Part shown: positions 18,793-26,047 of the stretch, piece after piece
How the letters are laid out: each line of letters begins with the position of its first letter
Position numbering within the stretch: position 1 is the stretch's first letter
Assembly: GCA_041494805.1 (NCBI GenBank)
Contig: JBGQBN010000004.1
Location: forward strand, 62,001-126,000
Source of the DNA: JBGQBN01 sp041494805
Lineage (GTDB): Bacteria > Acidobacteriota > Terriglobia > Terriglobales > Acidobacteriaceae
Length of the DNA stretch: 64,000 nt
Direction of reading: 5' to 3'
Translations under genes and position numbers: made by a program
Notes under the pieces: model-generated
Database searches by the model: none
What the model was told of the DNA's origin: nothing
The model's input: the letters and a program-made list of their open reading frames with translations, nothing else

Positions 18793-19511
18793 CGCGCGCC
18801 CCGGGTAGCCGGTTCACGAGGATGGGCAAAGATGTAACCCACGCCGCGCACCGTCTTGATGTGATCGGTGCCGCCATCGGAGTCACCCAACTTTTTGCGG
18901 ACTTTGCTGACGTGCATGTCAATACTGCGGTCAAAAGGAGAAAACTTTCGACTCAGCACAGTGTCCACCAGGTACTCGCGGGTAACCACGCGTCCGGCCT
19001 CGCGCAACAGTACCTCCAGCAAACTGAATTCCACCGAGGTCAGGTCCACCGGCTTGCCCTTTTGGCGTACGGTGCGGGTGGCGGGGTCGAGTTCAATGTC
19101 GCCGACTCGCAGGATCTCGGGCACAGGCACAGCGCCGGACTTTTCCGCACTCCTGGTGCGGCGAAGAATGGCGCGGATGCGTGCCATCAGTTCACGAGGA
19201 TTAAAGGGCTTTGGAAGATAGTCGTCCGCGCCAATCTCCAGACCCACAATGCGATCCACGTCTTCGCCACGGGCGGTGAGCAGCAAAACCGGGATGCGGG
19301 ACTTGCTGCGGATTCGCCGCAGCACATCGAAGCCGTTCAGCCGAGGTAACATCACGTCAAGAACCACGAGCAGGTGATCCCCGCTTAACGCCCTTTCCAG
19401 GCCACGGAGCCCGTCCGAGACAGCTTCGACATCAAAGCCTTCCGGTTGAAGATACTCTCCCACCAGGCTGCAGAGCTCCACGTCGTCATCGATGACCAGG
19501 ATGCGATCCAC
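18789..19511 (-). CDS. cpxR: CpxR-like OmpR-family response regulator
   Basis: 240 residues from GTG 19511, giving the typical start VDRILVIDDD. A TTG at 19562 would add 17 unconserved residues. The receiver domain (about 1-120) has the DDD pocket, phospho-acceptor D in VVLDVMLP, TARGED and K in LPKPFNPREL. The winged-helix OmpR domain follows (LTSVEFSLLEVLL to VRGVGYIF). It is cotranscribed with cpxA through an ATGA overlap. GTAAA boxes just upstream imply autoregulation and control of the divergent cpxP-like gene. Confidence 0.87.
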   Translation of the reverse strand: MDRILVIDDDVELCSLVGEYLQPEGFDVEAVSDGLRGLERALSGDHLLVVLDVMLPRLNGFDVLRRIRSKSRIPVLLLTARGEDVDRIVGLEIGADDYLPKPFNPRELMARIRAILRRTRSAEKSGAVPVPEILRVGDIELDPATRTVRQKGKPVDLTSVEFSLLEVLLREAGRVVTREYLVDTVLSRKFSPFDRSIDMHVSKVRKKLGDSDGGTDHIKTVRGVGYIFAHPREPATRGAR

Positions 19512-19578
19512 ACGTTCATTGTAGTCAACGGGCAGTACGGATTCGGCGTAAAGAATTGTCAAACAGCGGCCTTCACTC

Positions 19579-19614
19579 TTTACAAAACTTTACTTTGGTT
19601 GACCGACTCTTTAC
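19579..19614. promoter_or_regulatory. Predicted CpxR-binding boxes (GTAAA repeats)
   Basis: On the minus strand the region reads GTAAA, 16 bases, GTAAA, five bases, GTAAA. On the plus strand TTTAC lies at 19579-19583, 19589-19593 and 19610-19614. The inner pair is exactly GTAAA-N5-GTAAA, the E. coli CpxR consensus. The offsets of 10 and 21 bases keep all three on one face of the helix. They lie between divergent cpxR and cpxP-like genes, where a shared regulator would bind. Confidence 0.7.
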
Positions 19615-19696
19615 CGCACTCCTGCCCGGGAAGTGTTCTTATCAATGAGGGCAAATTGAGGGCGCTTCCGGTAACGAGGACGTCCCAGGAGGAACC

Positions 19697-20185
19697 ATGA
19701 AGTCACGTCATATCAAAATAATGGCCGCGGCACTGGCGGTCACGCTGGTAGCGGCAGTCGCGGTATCGCAAACCGTCGCCCGGACCCACATGCATGGCGG
19801 TGGAATGTTTGGCGAACACATGCTGGGATTCTATACAGACTACCTGGACCTCACCGACGCGCAACAGGCGCAGGCCAAGGACATCCTGGCGAAGGAGAAG
19901 ACTGCGCTTGAGCCGCTGTTCCAGTCAATGCACCAGAGTCACCAGGCCATGAGGCAGCTGGAGGAAAGCGGCACGTTTGACGAAGCGAAGGTTCGCGCCC
20001 TGGCCTCCCAGCAGTCGCAAAACATTACCGAGCTGATCGTGCAGAAAGCGCGTTCCAAGTCAGAGCTTTTCCAAATCCTGACGCCGGATCAAAAGGCCAA
20101 GATGGCCAAACTGGAGGACCGGCACCAACACATGTTCATGAAGCACATGACGGGGCCACCTCCGGAAGACGCTCCCAACCAGTAA
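19697..20185 (+). CDS. Spy/CpxP-family periplasmic LTxxQ protein
   Basis: 162 residues with AGGAGG four bases before ATG. A signal peptide (AAALAVTLVAAVAVSQTVA) precedes a helical domain with the two LTxxQ motifs of the Spy/CpxP/ZraP family (LTDAQQ about 53-58 and LTPDQKAKM near 133). Such proteins are periplasmic chaperones or feedback inhibitors of CpxA. Histidine and methionine are concentrated at the start of the mature protein (HMHGGGMFGEHM) and at the C-terminus (HQHMFMKHM), as in the zinc-binding ZraP. Divergence from cpxRA across CpxR-like boxes marks it as a probable Cpx target. Confidence 0.87.
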   Translation: MKSRHIKIMAAALAVTLVAAVAVSQTVARTHMHGGGMFGEHMLGFYTDYLDLTDAQQAQAKDILAKEKTALEPLFQSMHQSHQAMRQLEESGTFDEAKVRALASQQSQNITELIVQKARSKSELFQILTPDQKAKMAKLEDRHQHMFMKHMTGPPPEDAPNQ

Positions 20186-20203
20186 TCGGCATTGAGGGGG
20201 TGT

Positions 20204-20236
20204 GGGGGAGGGATACGAAGAATGACTCCCTCCCCC
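20204..20236 (+). terminator. Strong hairpin after the cpxP-like gene
   Basis: GGGGGAGGGA (20204-20213) and TCCCTCCCCC (20227-20236) form a perfect 10-base stem with a 13-base loop, 18 bases after the stop. No T tract follows, so it may be an attenuator, an mRNA stabiliser or a weak terminator before the next small gene. Confidence 0.5.
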
Positions 20237-20265
20237 GCGTGCACCGGGAGGTCCGAAAGGTGGAT

Positions 20266-20490
20266 ATGCTCTTGACGACTACGTTAGTCAGCAGTGAATT
20301 GGTGGGTGTGATCGCCGCCGAGATGGCATCTGGAGTGGAAACGGCGGTGGAATGCTGGATGGCACAGATCGAGCAGGCATTCGAAGATACCCACCTGACT
20401 ACGCTCGGCCGCCTGAATGCTGTGGGCGAGATTCTGGACCGGTACAAGCGCCTCACCGGCAAGACCCACCTGGAATGCCGGAGAGCCTGA
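20266..20490 (+). CDS. Hypothetical protein, 74 aa
   Basis: From ATG 20266 the product is 74 residues, beginning MLLTTTLVSSELVGVIAAEM and ending LTGKTHLECRRA. A longer form starting 22 codons earlier would be read through the preceding hairpin and is less likely. The sequence is predicted mainly helical, with no membrane segment or known motif. It lies on the same strand 80 bases after the cpxP-like gene and 22 bases before a tiny membrane protein, so all three may be cotranscribed. Confidence 0.5.
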   Translation: MLLTTTLVSSELVGVIAAEMASGVETAVECWMAQIEQAFEDTHLTTLGRLNAVGEILDRYKRLTGKTHLECRRA

Positions 20491-20511
20491 TCTCAGCCTG
20501 AGGGCAACGGA

Positions 20512-20628
20512 ATGACTCTCGATGCTGCGTACTCTTACCTGATGGACTTTGCCTGGTTTTTCCTTACCGGCTGGGTGCTATTACTCTTGTGCGCCTGCCT
20601 GTTGACGTTTCGGCACGACTGGTCGTAA
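20512..20628 (+). CDS. 38-residue single-pass membrane microprotein
   Basis: ATG 20512 to TAA 20626-20628 encodes a 38-residue peptide: a short polar N-terminus (MTLDAAYSYLMD), one strongly hydrophobic helix of about 20 residues (WFFLTGWVLLLLCACLL) and a basic/aromatic tail (TFRHDWS). The shape is that of a single-pass inner-membrane microprotein with a short C-terminal tail. The ribosome-binding site is weak. Its position behind the Cpx-like module suggests a membrane-stress role, but this is speculative. Confidence 0.45.
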   Translation: MTLDAAYSYLMDFAWFFLTGWVLLLLCACLLTFRHDWS

Positions 20629-20710
20629 CGGGGATCTCTCTCCCCCGTTGCCTCGGTGGGTGCGGCAACCTGGAAGCTGGTGCTGCTAGAATCACATCTA
20701 TTAGGAGCCC

Positions 20711-22471
20711 ATGCTACCCAAGAGTCTGCGCCCACTTTTTCCCTACCTGAAGAAATACCGCCGCAGTTTCGCGGTGGGGACGCTGTGTGTCTTCCTCAAT
20801 AACGGCATCTGGATTCTGTTTCCCCAGGTGATCCGCCGGGCAGTGGATGACCTGCACCTGGGCGTGACCCGGCAGAAGCTTTCCACGTATGCCTTGCTGC
20901 TGCTGGCCGTCGCAGCCACCAAGGGGATTTTCCAGTTCCTTACCCGCTGGATCATGATCGGCATCTCTCGCGAGATTGAGTTTGACCTGCGCAATGATCT
21001 CTTCCAGCATCTGGAGAGCCTTTCCTACTCCTATTACCAGCGCAACCGCACCGGCGACATTATGGCTCGCGCCACCAACGACCTGAGCGCGGTGCGCAAC
21101 CTGCTGGGCCCGGCGATCATGTATTCCGCCAACACCATCGTGTTCACGGCGGGTGCGCTGGCCTTCATGCTCTCGATCAGTCCGAAGCTGACCTTCTATG
21201 CGTTTTTGCCGCTGCCTATCGTCAGCATCGTGGTGCAGTACTTTGGGAAGCGGATTCACGAGCGCTTCGAGCGCATCCAGGCGATGTTCTCCGATATCTC
21301 GGCCCGCGCCCAGGAGAATTTCTCCGGCGCCCGCGTGATTCGCGCCTATGTGCAGGAAGAGGCCGAGATCGCCAACTTCGAAACTTCGAACAAGGAATAC
21401 ATTTCCCGCAGCCTGAAGCTGGTGCGGCTGATGGGCATGCTCTGGCCCACACTTGAGACCATGCTCGGCTTTGCGGTGGTGCTGGTGCTGTGGCTGGGTG
21501 GACGCGAAGTGCTCCTTGGCCGCATATCCGTGGGCGATTTCGTCGCCTTCAACACTTATATGGTGCAACTGACCTGGCCGATTATCGCGATGGGCTGGGT
21601 GATCAACATCTTTCAGCGCGGCACGGCATCCATGGCGCGGATCAACGAAATCCTGGTGGAGAAGCCGGAGATCCAGGACAGTGCAGAGATAGAGGCCGCG
21701 GGCGGGGGCGCCCGCGCTACACAAATTCAGGGCGAGATCGAGTTTCGTGGGTTGAACTTTGGTTACAACGGCACGCCGGTTCTGCACGACGTCAGCCTGC
21801 GCATTCCCCCCGGCAGCAGCCTGGCGATTGTCGGTCCCACCGGTTCGGGCAAGACCACGCTGGTCAGCTTGATTCCTCGTATCTATGACGCTGTGCCGGG
21901 GACCGTGTTGATCGACGGCCGGCCGATCCGGGAATATCCGCTACAGTCGCTACGCCACGAAATCGGCTTCGTGCCGCAGGAAACTTTCCTGTTCAGCGAA
22001 ACCGTGCGCGAAAATATAGCCTTCGGAAAGGAAGACGCCAGCGAGGAGGAAGTGCAGCTGGCGGCAGCGGCAGCCAGCCTCGCAGGCGACATCGAGGGCT
22101 TTCCGGAGCAATACCAGACCATGGTGGGGGAGCGCGGCATCACGCTCTCTGGTGGACAGAAACAGCGCACTGCTATTGCGCGCGCCATTATCCGCAATCC
22201 ACGGATTTTGATCCTCGACGATGCGCTCTCCAGCGTGGACACTCACACGGAAGACAAAATCCTTAACCATTTGCGCGAGATTATGCGAGGCCGGACGACT
22301 ATCTTCATTTCCCACCGCGTGTCTACCGTGCGCAATGCCGACATGATTGCCGTGCTGCACGGCGGCCGCATCGTGGAACAGGGGACGCATGATGAGCTGC
22401 TGGCCCGTGACGGGTACTACACCGATCTTTACAACAAGCAACTGTTGGAAGAAGAGTTAGCCGAAGTATAG
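20711..22471 (+). CDS. ABC exporter, fused TMD-NBD, with degenerate Walker B
   Basis: 586 residues: a six-helix exporter transmembrane domain (about 15-315) and a nucleotide-binding domain with Walker A GPTGSGKTT, Q-loop (FVPQETFLF), signature LSGGQKQR, Walker B ILILDDALSSVD and switch histidine ISHRVS. The catalytic glutamate after Walker B is aspartate (LDDAL), as in the impaired half of heterodimeric exporters such as MdlA or BmrC. No partner half-transporter is adjacent. The TMD-NBD linker (AAGGGARATQIQ) is encoded by a palindromic repeat. The neighbouring methyltransferase and flavoprotein suggest a lipid-like substrate. Confidence 0.9.
   Translation: MLPKSLRPLFPYLKKYRRSFAVGTLCVFLNNGIWILFPQVIRRAVDDLHLGVTRQKLSTYALLLLAVAATKGIFQFLTRWIMIGISREIEFDLRNDLFQHLESLSYSYYQRNRTGDIMARATNDLSAVRNLLGPAIMYSANTIVFTAGALAFMLSISPKLTFYAFLPLPIVSIVVQYFGKRIHERFERIQAMFSDISARAQENFSGARVIRAYVQEEAEIANFETSNKEYISRSLKLVRLMGMLWPTLETMLGFAVVLVLWLGGREVLLGRISVGDFVAFNTYMVQLTWPIIAMGWVINIFQRGTASMARINEILVEKPEIQDSAEIEAAGGGARATQIQGEIEFRGLNFGYNGTPVLHDVSLRIPPGSSLAIVGPTGSGKTTLVSLIPRIYDAVPGTVLIDGRPIREYPLQSLRHEIGFVPQETFLFSETVRENIAFGKEDASEEEVQLAAAAASLAGDIEGFPEQYQTMVGERGITLSGGQKQRTAIARAIIRNPRILILDDALSSVDTHTEDKILNHLREIMRGRTTIFISHRVSTVRNADMIAVLHGGRIVEQGTHDELLARDGYYTDLYNKQLLEEELAEV
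21698..21722. repeat. REP-like palindrome inside the ABC transporter gene
   Basis: GCGGGCGGGGGCGCCCGCGC followed by TACAC. An almost identical copy (two differences plus flank) lies in the intergenic region at 53069-53093. Here it is read in frame as part of a linker and adds about eight residues rich in Gly/Ala/Arg. Confidence 0.65.
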
Positions 22472-22486
22472 AAATTGGCAGCCATC

Positions 22487-23167
22487 ATGAAGCGAGCCGT
22501 GATCCCCGAGCTGCTCGATAGCGACGCCGGCTCGCCCGCCGAGATTGCCGCATCGCTCTCCGACCTGCGCCGCGTCAATCGCTGGTTCGGAGGCACCGCC
22601 ACTACGCGACATATGATCGAGCACGTGGCCCGGAAGCTGGGGGCAGCATCACTCTCGTGGTTGGAAGTAGCGGCGGGTTCCGGCGATGTGCCCCAGGCGG
22701 TTGCTCGACAACTCGAAGAGCAAGGAGTTCGGCTGGAAATTACTTTGCTCGATCGCGCCTGCTCCCACCTGAGTGCTGGACACCGGACTAACGGAAAACA
22801 AACAGTGGTCGGCGATGCGCTTTCTCTTCCCTTCCCCGATTCGAGTTTTGACCTGGTCGGATCTGGCCTTTTCGCGCATCACCTGGAACCTCATCAGCTC
22901 GTACAATTCATAAGCGAAGGCCTGCGCGTCTGCCGGACTGCGGTGCTCATCAACGATCTGGTGCGGCATCCGTTGCACCTGGCGTTGGTGTACGCTGGGT
23001 TGCCCCTCTATCGCAGCCGCCTCACGCGCCATGACGCTCCGGCCTCGGTGCGCCAGGCTTACACTCCGGAAGAGCTACGCGCACTGCTTCTGCAGACCAC
23101 GGCAGGGCCGGTGGAAATTCATCGGCACTACCTGTTCCGCATGGGCGTGGTGATTTGGAAGAGATGA
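22487..23167 (+). CDS. Class I SAM-dependent methyltransferase
   Basis: 226 residues from ATG 22487 (a TTG four codons earlier is possible). SAM-binding motif I is LEVAAGSGDVPQAVA and motif post-I LEITLLDRA. A helical N-terminus with LRRVNRWFGGT precedes it. This subtype commonly accompanies an FAD-dependent oxidoreductase in operons that also carry a type III polyketide synthase, where it methylates alkyl-quinone or resorcinol lipids. The synthase is not present here. The gene follows the ABC exporter by 15 bases and precedes the flavoprotein by 20, so all three are one operon. Confidence 0.8.
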   Translation: MKRAVIPELLDSDAGSPAEIAASLSDLRRVNRWFGGTATTRHMIEHVARKLGAASLSWLEVAAGSGDVPQAVARQLEEQGVRLEITLLDRACSHLSAGHRTNGKQTVVGDALSLPFPDSSFDLVGSGLFAHHLEPHQLVQFISEGLRVCRTAVLINDLVRHPLHLALVYAGLPLYRSRLTRHDAPASVRQAYTPEELRALLLQTTAGPVEIHRHYLFRMGVVIWKR

Positions 23168-23187
23168 GGGTCTGGAAGAAATAGGGC

Positions 23188-24315
23188 ATGTACGATCTAG
23201 CCGTTATCGGCGGAGGCCCGGCGGGAACATCCGCGGCCATTACTGCGGCCCACGAAGGGGCCCGTGTCCTGTTGCTTGAACGCGGGCGCTATCCCCGCCA
23301 CAAGGTCTGCGGCGAATTCGTTTCCGCAGAATCTCTGAACCTGCTCGCGGCACTGCTGACCAAGCAGCATGCTGCTCAGCTGGGCGACGCCAAGCGGATC
23401 GCACGGGCTCGCCTGCTTCTTGATGGACGCACACTCGAGACCGCCGTCGATCCCCCTGCCGCCAGTATCGCCCGCCTTGATCTGGATGCCGCCCTCTGGG
23501 ATTCGGCCGCGACCGCCGGCGTGGATGCCCGGCAACAAAATACGGTCCAGAGCGTCGCTGGCACCGGCCCCTTCCGCATCACGACTTCAGCCGGAGAGTT
23601 CGAATCCCGTGCAGTGATCAACGCTTCGGGGCGGTGGTCGAACCTGAATGCCGCGTCCGCAGGCAATGGCCAGCCGCGCGAGAAATGGCTGGGCCTGAAG
23701 GCGCATTTTGCCGAGCCTTCCCCGGAAGCGTCGGTGGACTTGTATTTTTTCGATGGCGGTTACTGCGGAGTGCAGCCGGTGGAAGTGACTGGCGCAGACT
23801 CGAACCATGGTCAGGTAACCCATGGGCGAGTAACCCAGGAACGAGTAAATGCCTGCGCCCTGGTGCGAGCGGACGTGGCCAGTACGTTGCCCGAAGTCTT
23901 CGCCCGACACCCGGAGTTGCACCAGCGCAGCCGCCACTGGCAGCCGCTCAGCGAACCTGTGAGCACCTCGCCACTCATCTTCCGCGACCCCCAGCCGGAG
24001 CTTGACGGCGTATTCATGGCTGGGGACGCCGCCGGGTTTGTCGATCCATTTGTCGGCGATGGGATTTCGCTCGCCCTGCGCAGTGGCTGCATGGCCGCCC
24101 AATGCCTGCTCCCATTCATCGGTGGAAAGATTTCATTCCAGGATGCCGCGCGCCAGTATCGCCAGGGATACGAGCGCACTCTGGCGCCGGTCTTCCGGGC
24201 GTCGTCGAAAATCCGGCGCATGCTGGTCTGGCCACGAACGGTCAGGAAACCGCTTCTGTTCCTTCTGGAAAGCGCTCCGGCTATCACGCAATATCTGGTA
24301 AGCAAAACGCGTTAG
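23188..24315 (+). CDS. FAD-dependent oxidoreductase (geranylgeranyl-reductase/hydroxylase-like)
   Basis: 375 residues. The N-terminal Rossmann motif YDLAVIGGGPAGTSAAITA is followed by ERGRYPRHKVCGEFVS, the CGEF/CGG motif of the geranylgeranyl reductase and aromatic hydroxylase-like flavoproteins. GVFMAGDAAGFVDPFVGDGI is the second FAD contact near residue 275. Such enzymes reduce isoprenoid chains or oxidise quinone-like lipids. It is the last gene of the exporter-methyltransferase-flavoprotein operon. The substrate cannot be fixed from sequence. Confidence 0.83.
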   Translation: MYDLAVIGGGPAGTSAAITAAHEGARVLLLERGRYPRHKVCGEFVSAESLNLLAALLTKQHAAQLGDAKRIARARLLLDGRTLETAVDPPAASIARLDLDAALWDSAATAGVDARQQNTVQSVAGTGPFRITTSAGEFESRAVINASGRWSNLNAASAGNGQPREKWLGLKAHFAEPSPEASVDLYFFDGGYCGVQPVEVTGADSNHGQVTHGRVTQERVNACALVRADVASTLPEVFARHPELHQRSRHWQPLSEPVSTSPLIFRDPQPELDGVFMAGDAAGFVDPFVGDGISLALRSGCMAAQCLLPFIGGKISFQDAARQYRQGYERTLAPVFRASSKIRRMLVWPRTVRKPLLFLLESAPAITQYLVSKTR

Positions 24316-24349
24316 TTTGCCAGGGAGTTGCCGCCCCAACAAACAGCGC

Positions 24350-24378
24350 AGGTCCTTCGCATCGCTCAGGATGACAAC
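24350..24378. repeat. Fragment of a dispersed intergenic repeat
   Basis: CAGGTCCTTCGC followed by ATCGCTCAGGATGACA matches from memory a repeat phrase seen between genes in many bacterial genomes. Its role is unknown. It lies between convergent genes. Confidence 0.3.
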
Positions 24379-24420
24379 TCAGAGGGAGAAGTGTAGAGGA
24401 AGAAGTTCAGCGCACCAAGT

Positions 24421-25146
24421 CTAGCGCACCACGAGCACTTCGCGGACATTGTCACGCGCCAAGAAGAACTTGATAGAAGCGAAATCGCGGAAAAGATTCT
24501 CGATGTGACGGTTGTTAAAGACCCGCTGCAGGCGGAAGCCGCCACCGATCGCGGTGTGGGCTGCGCCAGTGGGACCTTTACGCACTTCTCGCCGCGGCTC
24601 AATATGCTGCATCTCCATCGTGTCCGTGCCGACGATGTGGTAACGGAAGCAGGGCGCGTCTGGTCCGGCTTCGCGGGTGTGAAAGAACGCCAGCAGCATG
24701 CCGCCCGGCTTGAGCAGCGACCACAGCCGTCCGACCACGGGCTTGACCAGGCTTTCGTCCAGATAGTCGGCCAGATTCCAGCACAGCACGATGTCGAACT
24801 GCGCCGCCGGAAAGACCAGGTTCTCGGCCAGAAAGCGTTTGCTATCCAGTACAACGTTGCCTTGCTCGTCCTTGGTGATGAGAGAGGGATCGGTCGAAGC
24901 CACCAGCAGGTCGTCGCTGTAGATTTTGTGCCCCAAACCGGTCAGGTAGCGGATGTTGGCAGCGGAGGTGTAACCCAAATCGAGGACGCACAGCGGCTCC
25001 TCCGACGCCAGAGTCCGGGCCAGTTCAGCCAGGCCACTGGAGCGGCGCGAGAGTCGCTGCCCGGCTTGGCTCGGCGTCGTGCCCTGGCTGGGCCCCGCCG
25101 ATGTGCCGTGAAAGAGTTTCATGAAGCTGTCCGCTACCGATCCCAT
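24421..25146 (-). CDS. Class I SAM-dependent methyltransferase
   Basis: 241 residues. An unconserved Ser/Gly-rich N-terminus (1-45) precedes a methyltransferase fold: motif I CVLDLGYTSAANIRYLT, motif II region FDIVLCWNLADYLDE and LLKPGGMLLAFFHTRE. The glycine-rich motif I is degenerate (DLGYTSAAN instead of DxGxGxG), which may alter SAM affinity. It is encoded directly after the bactofilin gene on the same strand with a 71-base gap. This neighbour relation suggests a link to cell-shape or envelope functions. The substrate is unknown. Confidence 0.75.
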   Translation of the reverse strand: MGSVADSFMKLFHGTSAGPSQGTTPSQAGQRLSRRSSGLAELARTLASEEPLCVLDLGYTSAANIRYLTGLGHKIYSDDLLVASTDPSLITKDEQGNVVLDSKRFLAENLVFPAAQFDIVLCWNLADYLDESLVKPVVGRLWSLLKPGGMLLAFFHTREAGPDAPCFRYHIVGTDTMEMQHIEPRREVRKGPTGAAHTAIGGGFRLQRVFNNRHIENLFRDFASIKFFLARDNVREVLVVR

Positions 25147-25217
25147 TGGGACTTCCTGACGTCTGCTCCCGCCAATCCCCCGCTTTTAATATAGCGCGGG
25201 CTTGAAAACGGGATGCT

Positions 25218-25730
25218 CTAAAATTTCTTCACTTCAGTTACCGGAGTTTTTGATCCTGCCGCTACCGGCGACGCACCTCCCGATAAAGTGCCGGGGGCAG
25301 ACGCGCCGGCTCCCATCACCGCGGGCGCCGCCATGTTCCTGACCTCGGGCTTCGGTTCAGACCGGATCGCCGGCTGGGCCTCCGCCTTGGGGCTCTCTTT
25401 CTGGACATCCACCTTGCCTTTGAAGTACGCCCCTTCTTCGATGGCGATCCGTTGGGTAAGGATGTCGCCGACCGCGATCGCCGACTTTCTGAGCTCGGCA
25501 CGCTCGCTGGCCCGGATGTTCCCTTCCAGCTTGCCTTGGACTACGACGCCCTTAGCGTTGACATTGGCGCGTACCTGGCCGTTCGGACCAATGGTCAAGC
25601 TATTGCCCTGGAGCTCGATGGTGCCTTCGACCTGGCCGTCGATGTAGAGATCTTCGCTGCCCGAGAGTTCTCCCTTGATGATGACGGACTTTCCGATGTG
25701 CGCAAACTCCGCCGTCTTGGGCGTGTCCAT
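25218..25730 (-). CDS. Bactofilin (polymer-forming cytoskeletal protein)
   Basis: 170 residues from ATG 25730, chosen because a perfect AAGGAGG (25744-25738) lies seven bases upstream. An earlier ATG has no such site. The central domain (about 10-115) is the right-handed beta-helix of bactofilins: IGKSVIIKGELSGSEDLYID, VEGTIELQGNSLTIG, VVVQGKLEGNIRASERAEL. Bactofilins form membrane-associated filaments that organise cell-wall enzymes. The C-terminal 55 residues are Pro/Ala/Lys-rich and disordered. It is followed on the same strand by a methyltransferase. Confidence 0.9.
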   Translation of the reverse strand: MDTPKTAEFAHIGKSVIIKGELSGSEDLYIDGQVEGTIELQGNSLTIGPNGQVRANVNAKGVVVQGKLEGNIRASERAELRKSAIAVGDILTQRIAIEEGAYFKGKVDVQKESPKAEAQPAIRSEPKPEVRNMAAPAVMGAGASAPGTLSGGASPVAAGSKTPVTEVKKF

Positions 25731-26047
25731 GATCTTGCCTCCTTGGGGCATGCTTACCGCGGGACGTAAGCGGGAATACCGGATTCTAAATCATCTCGCG
25801 ACTCGCCGGGCGGCCAGAGAAGAAAACCAGGCGGAAGGCACTCAGACAAGACTCGCGAACCAACGTCCCTTCTCAGGGCAAACTATATCCCACCGGCCTC
25901 TCGCGAGCAAACTCGTACTTCACAGCAGCTAGCGAAACTGTCAGTTTCATGCCGCACCCACCTGTAGCTGCAACAATCGATGGCAAATAGCGCGGCCAAC
26001 AGCACGGGGCGGGTTCTCGTCTAAACTATATCGGATTGAAACCAACT
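25731..26047. other. 317-base divergent intergenic region
   Basis: The region between bactofilin and the secreted-protein gene. It holds a perfect palindrome GAAACTGTCAGTTTC (25934-25948) and a direct repeat AAACTATATC (25880-25889 and 26023-26032), the latter just before the downstream start. No ORF or RNA gene is evident. Confidence 0.4.

Noticed and set aside
19512..19562. Earlier start (TTG 19562) for cpxR
   Set aside because: It would add 17 residues not seen in OmpR-type receivers; GTG 19511 gives VDRILVIDDD directly.
20714..21787. 357-codon antisense frame over the ABC exporter
   Set aside because: Rich in His/Gln without fold; the exporter frame has all ABC motifs.
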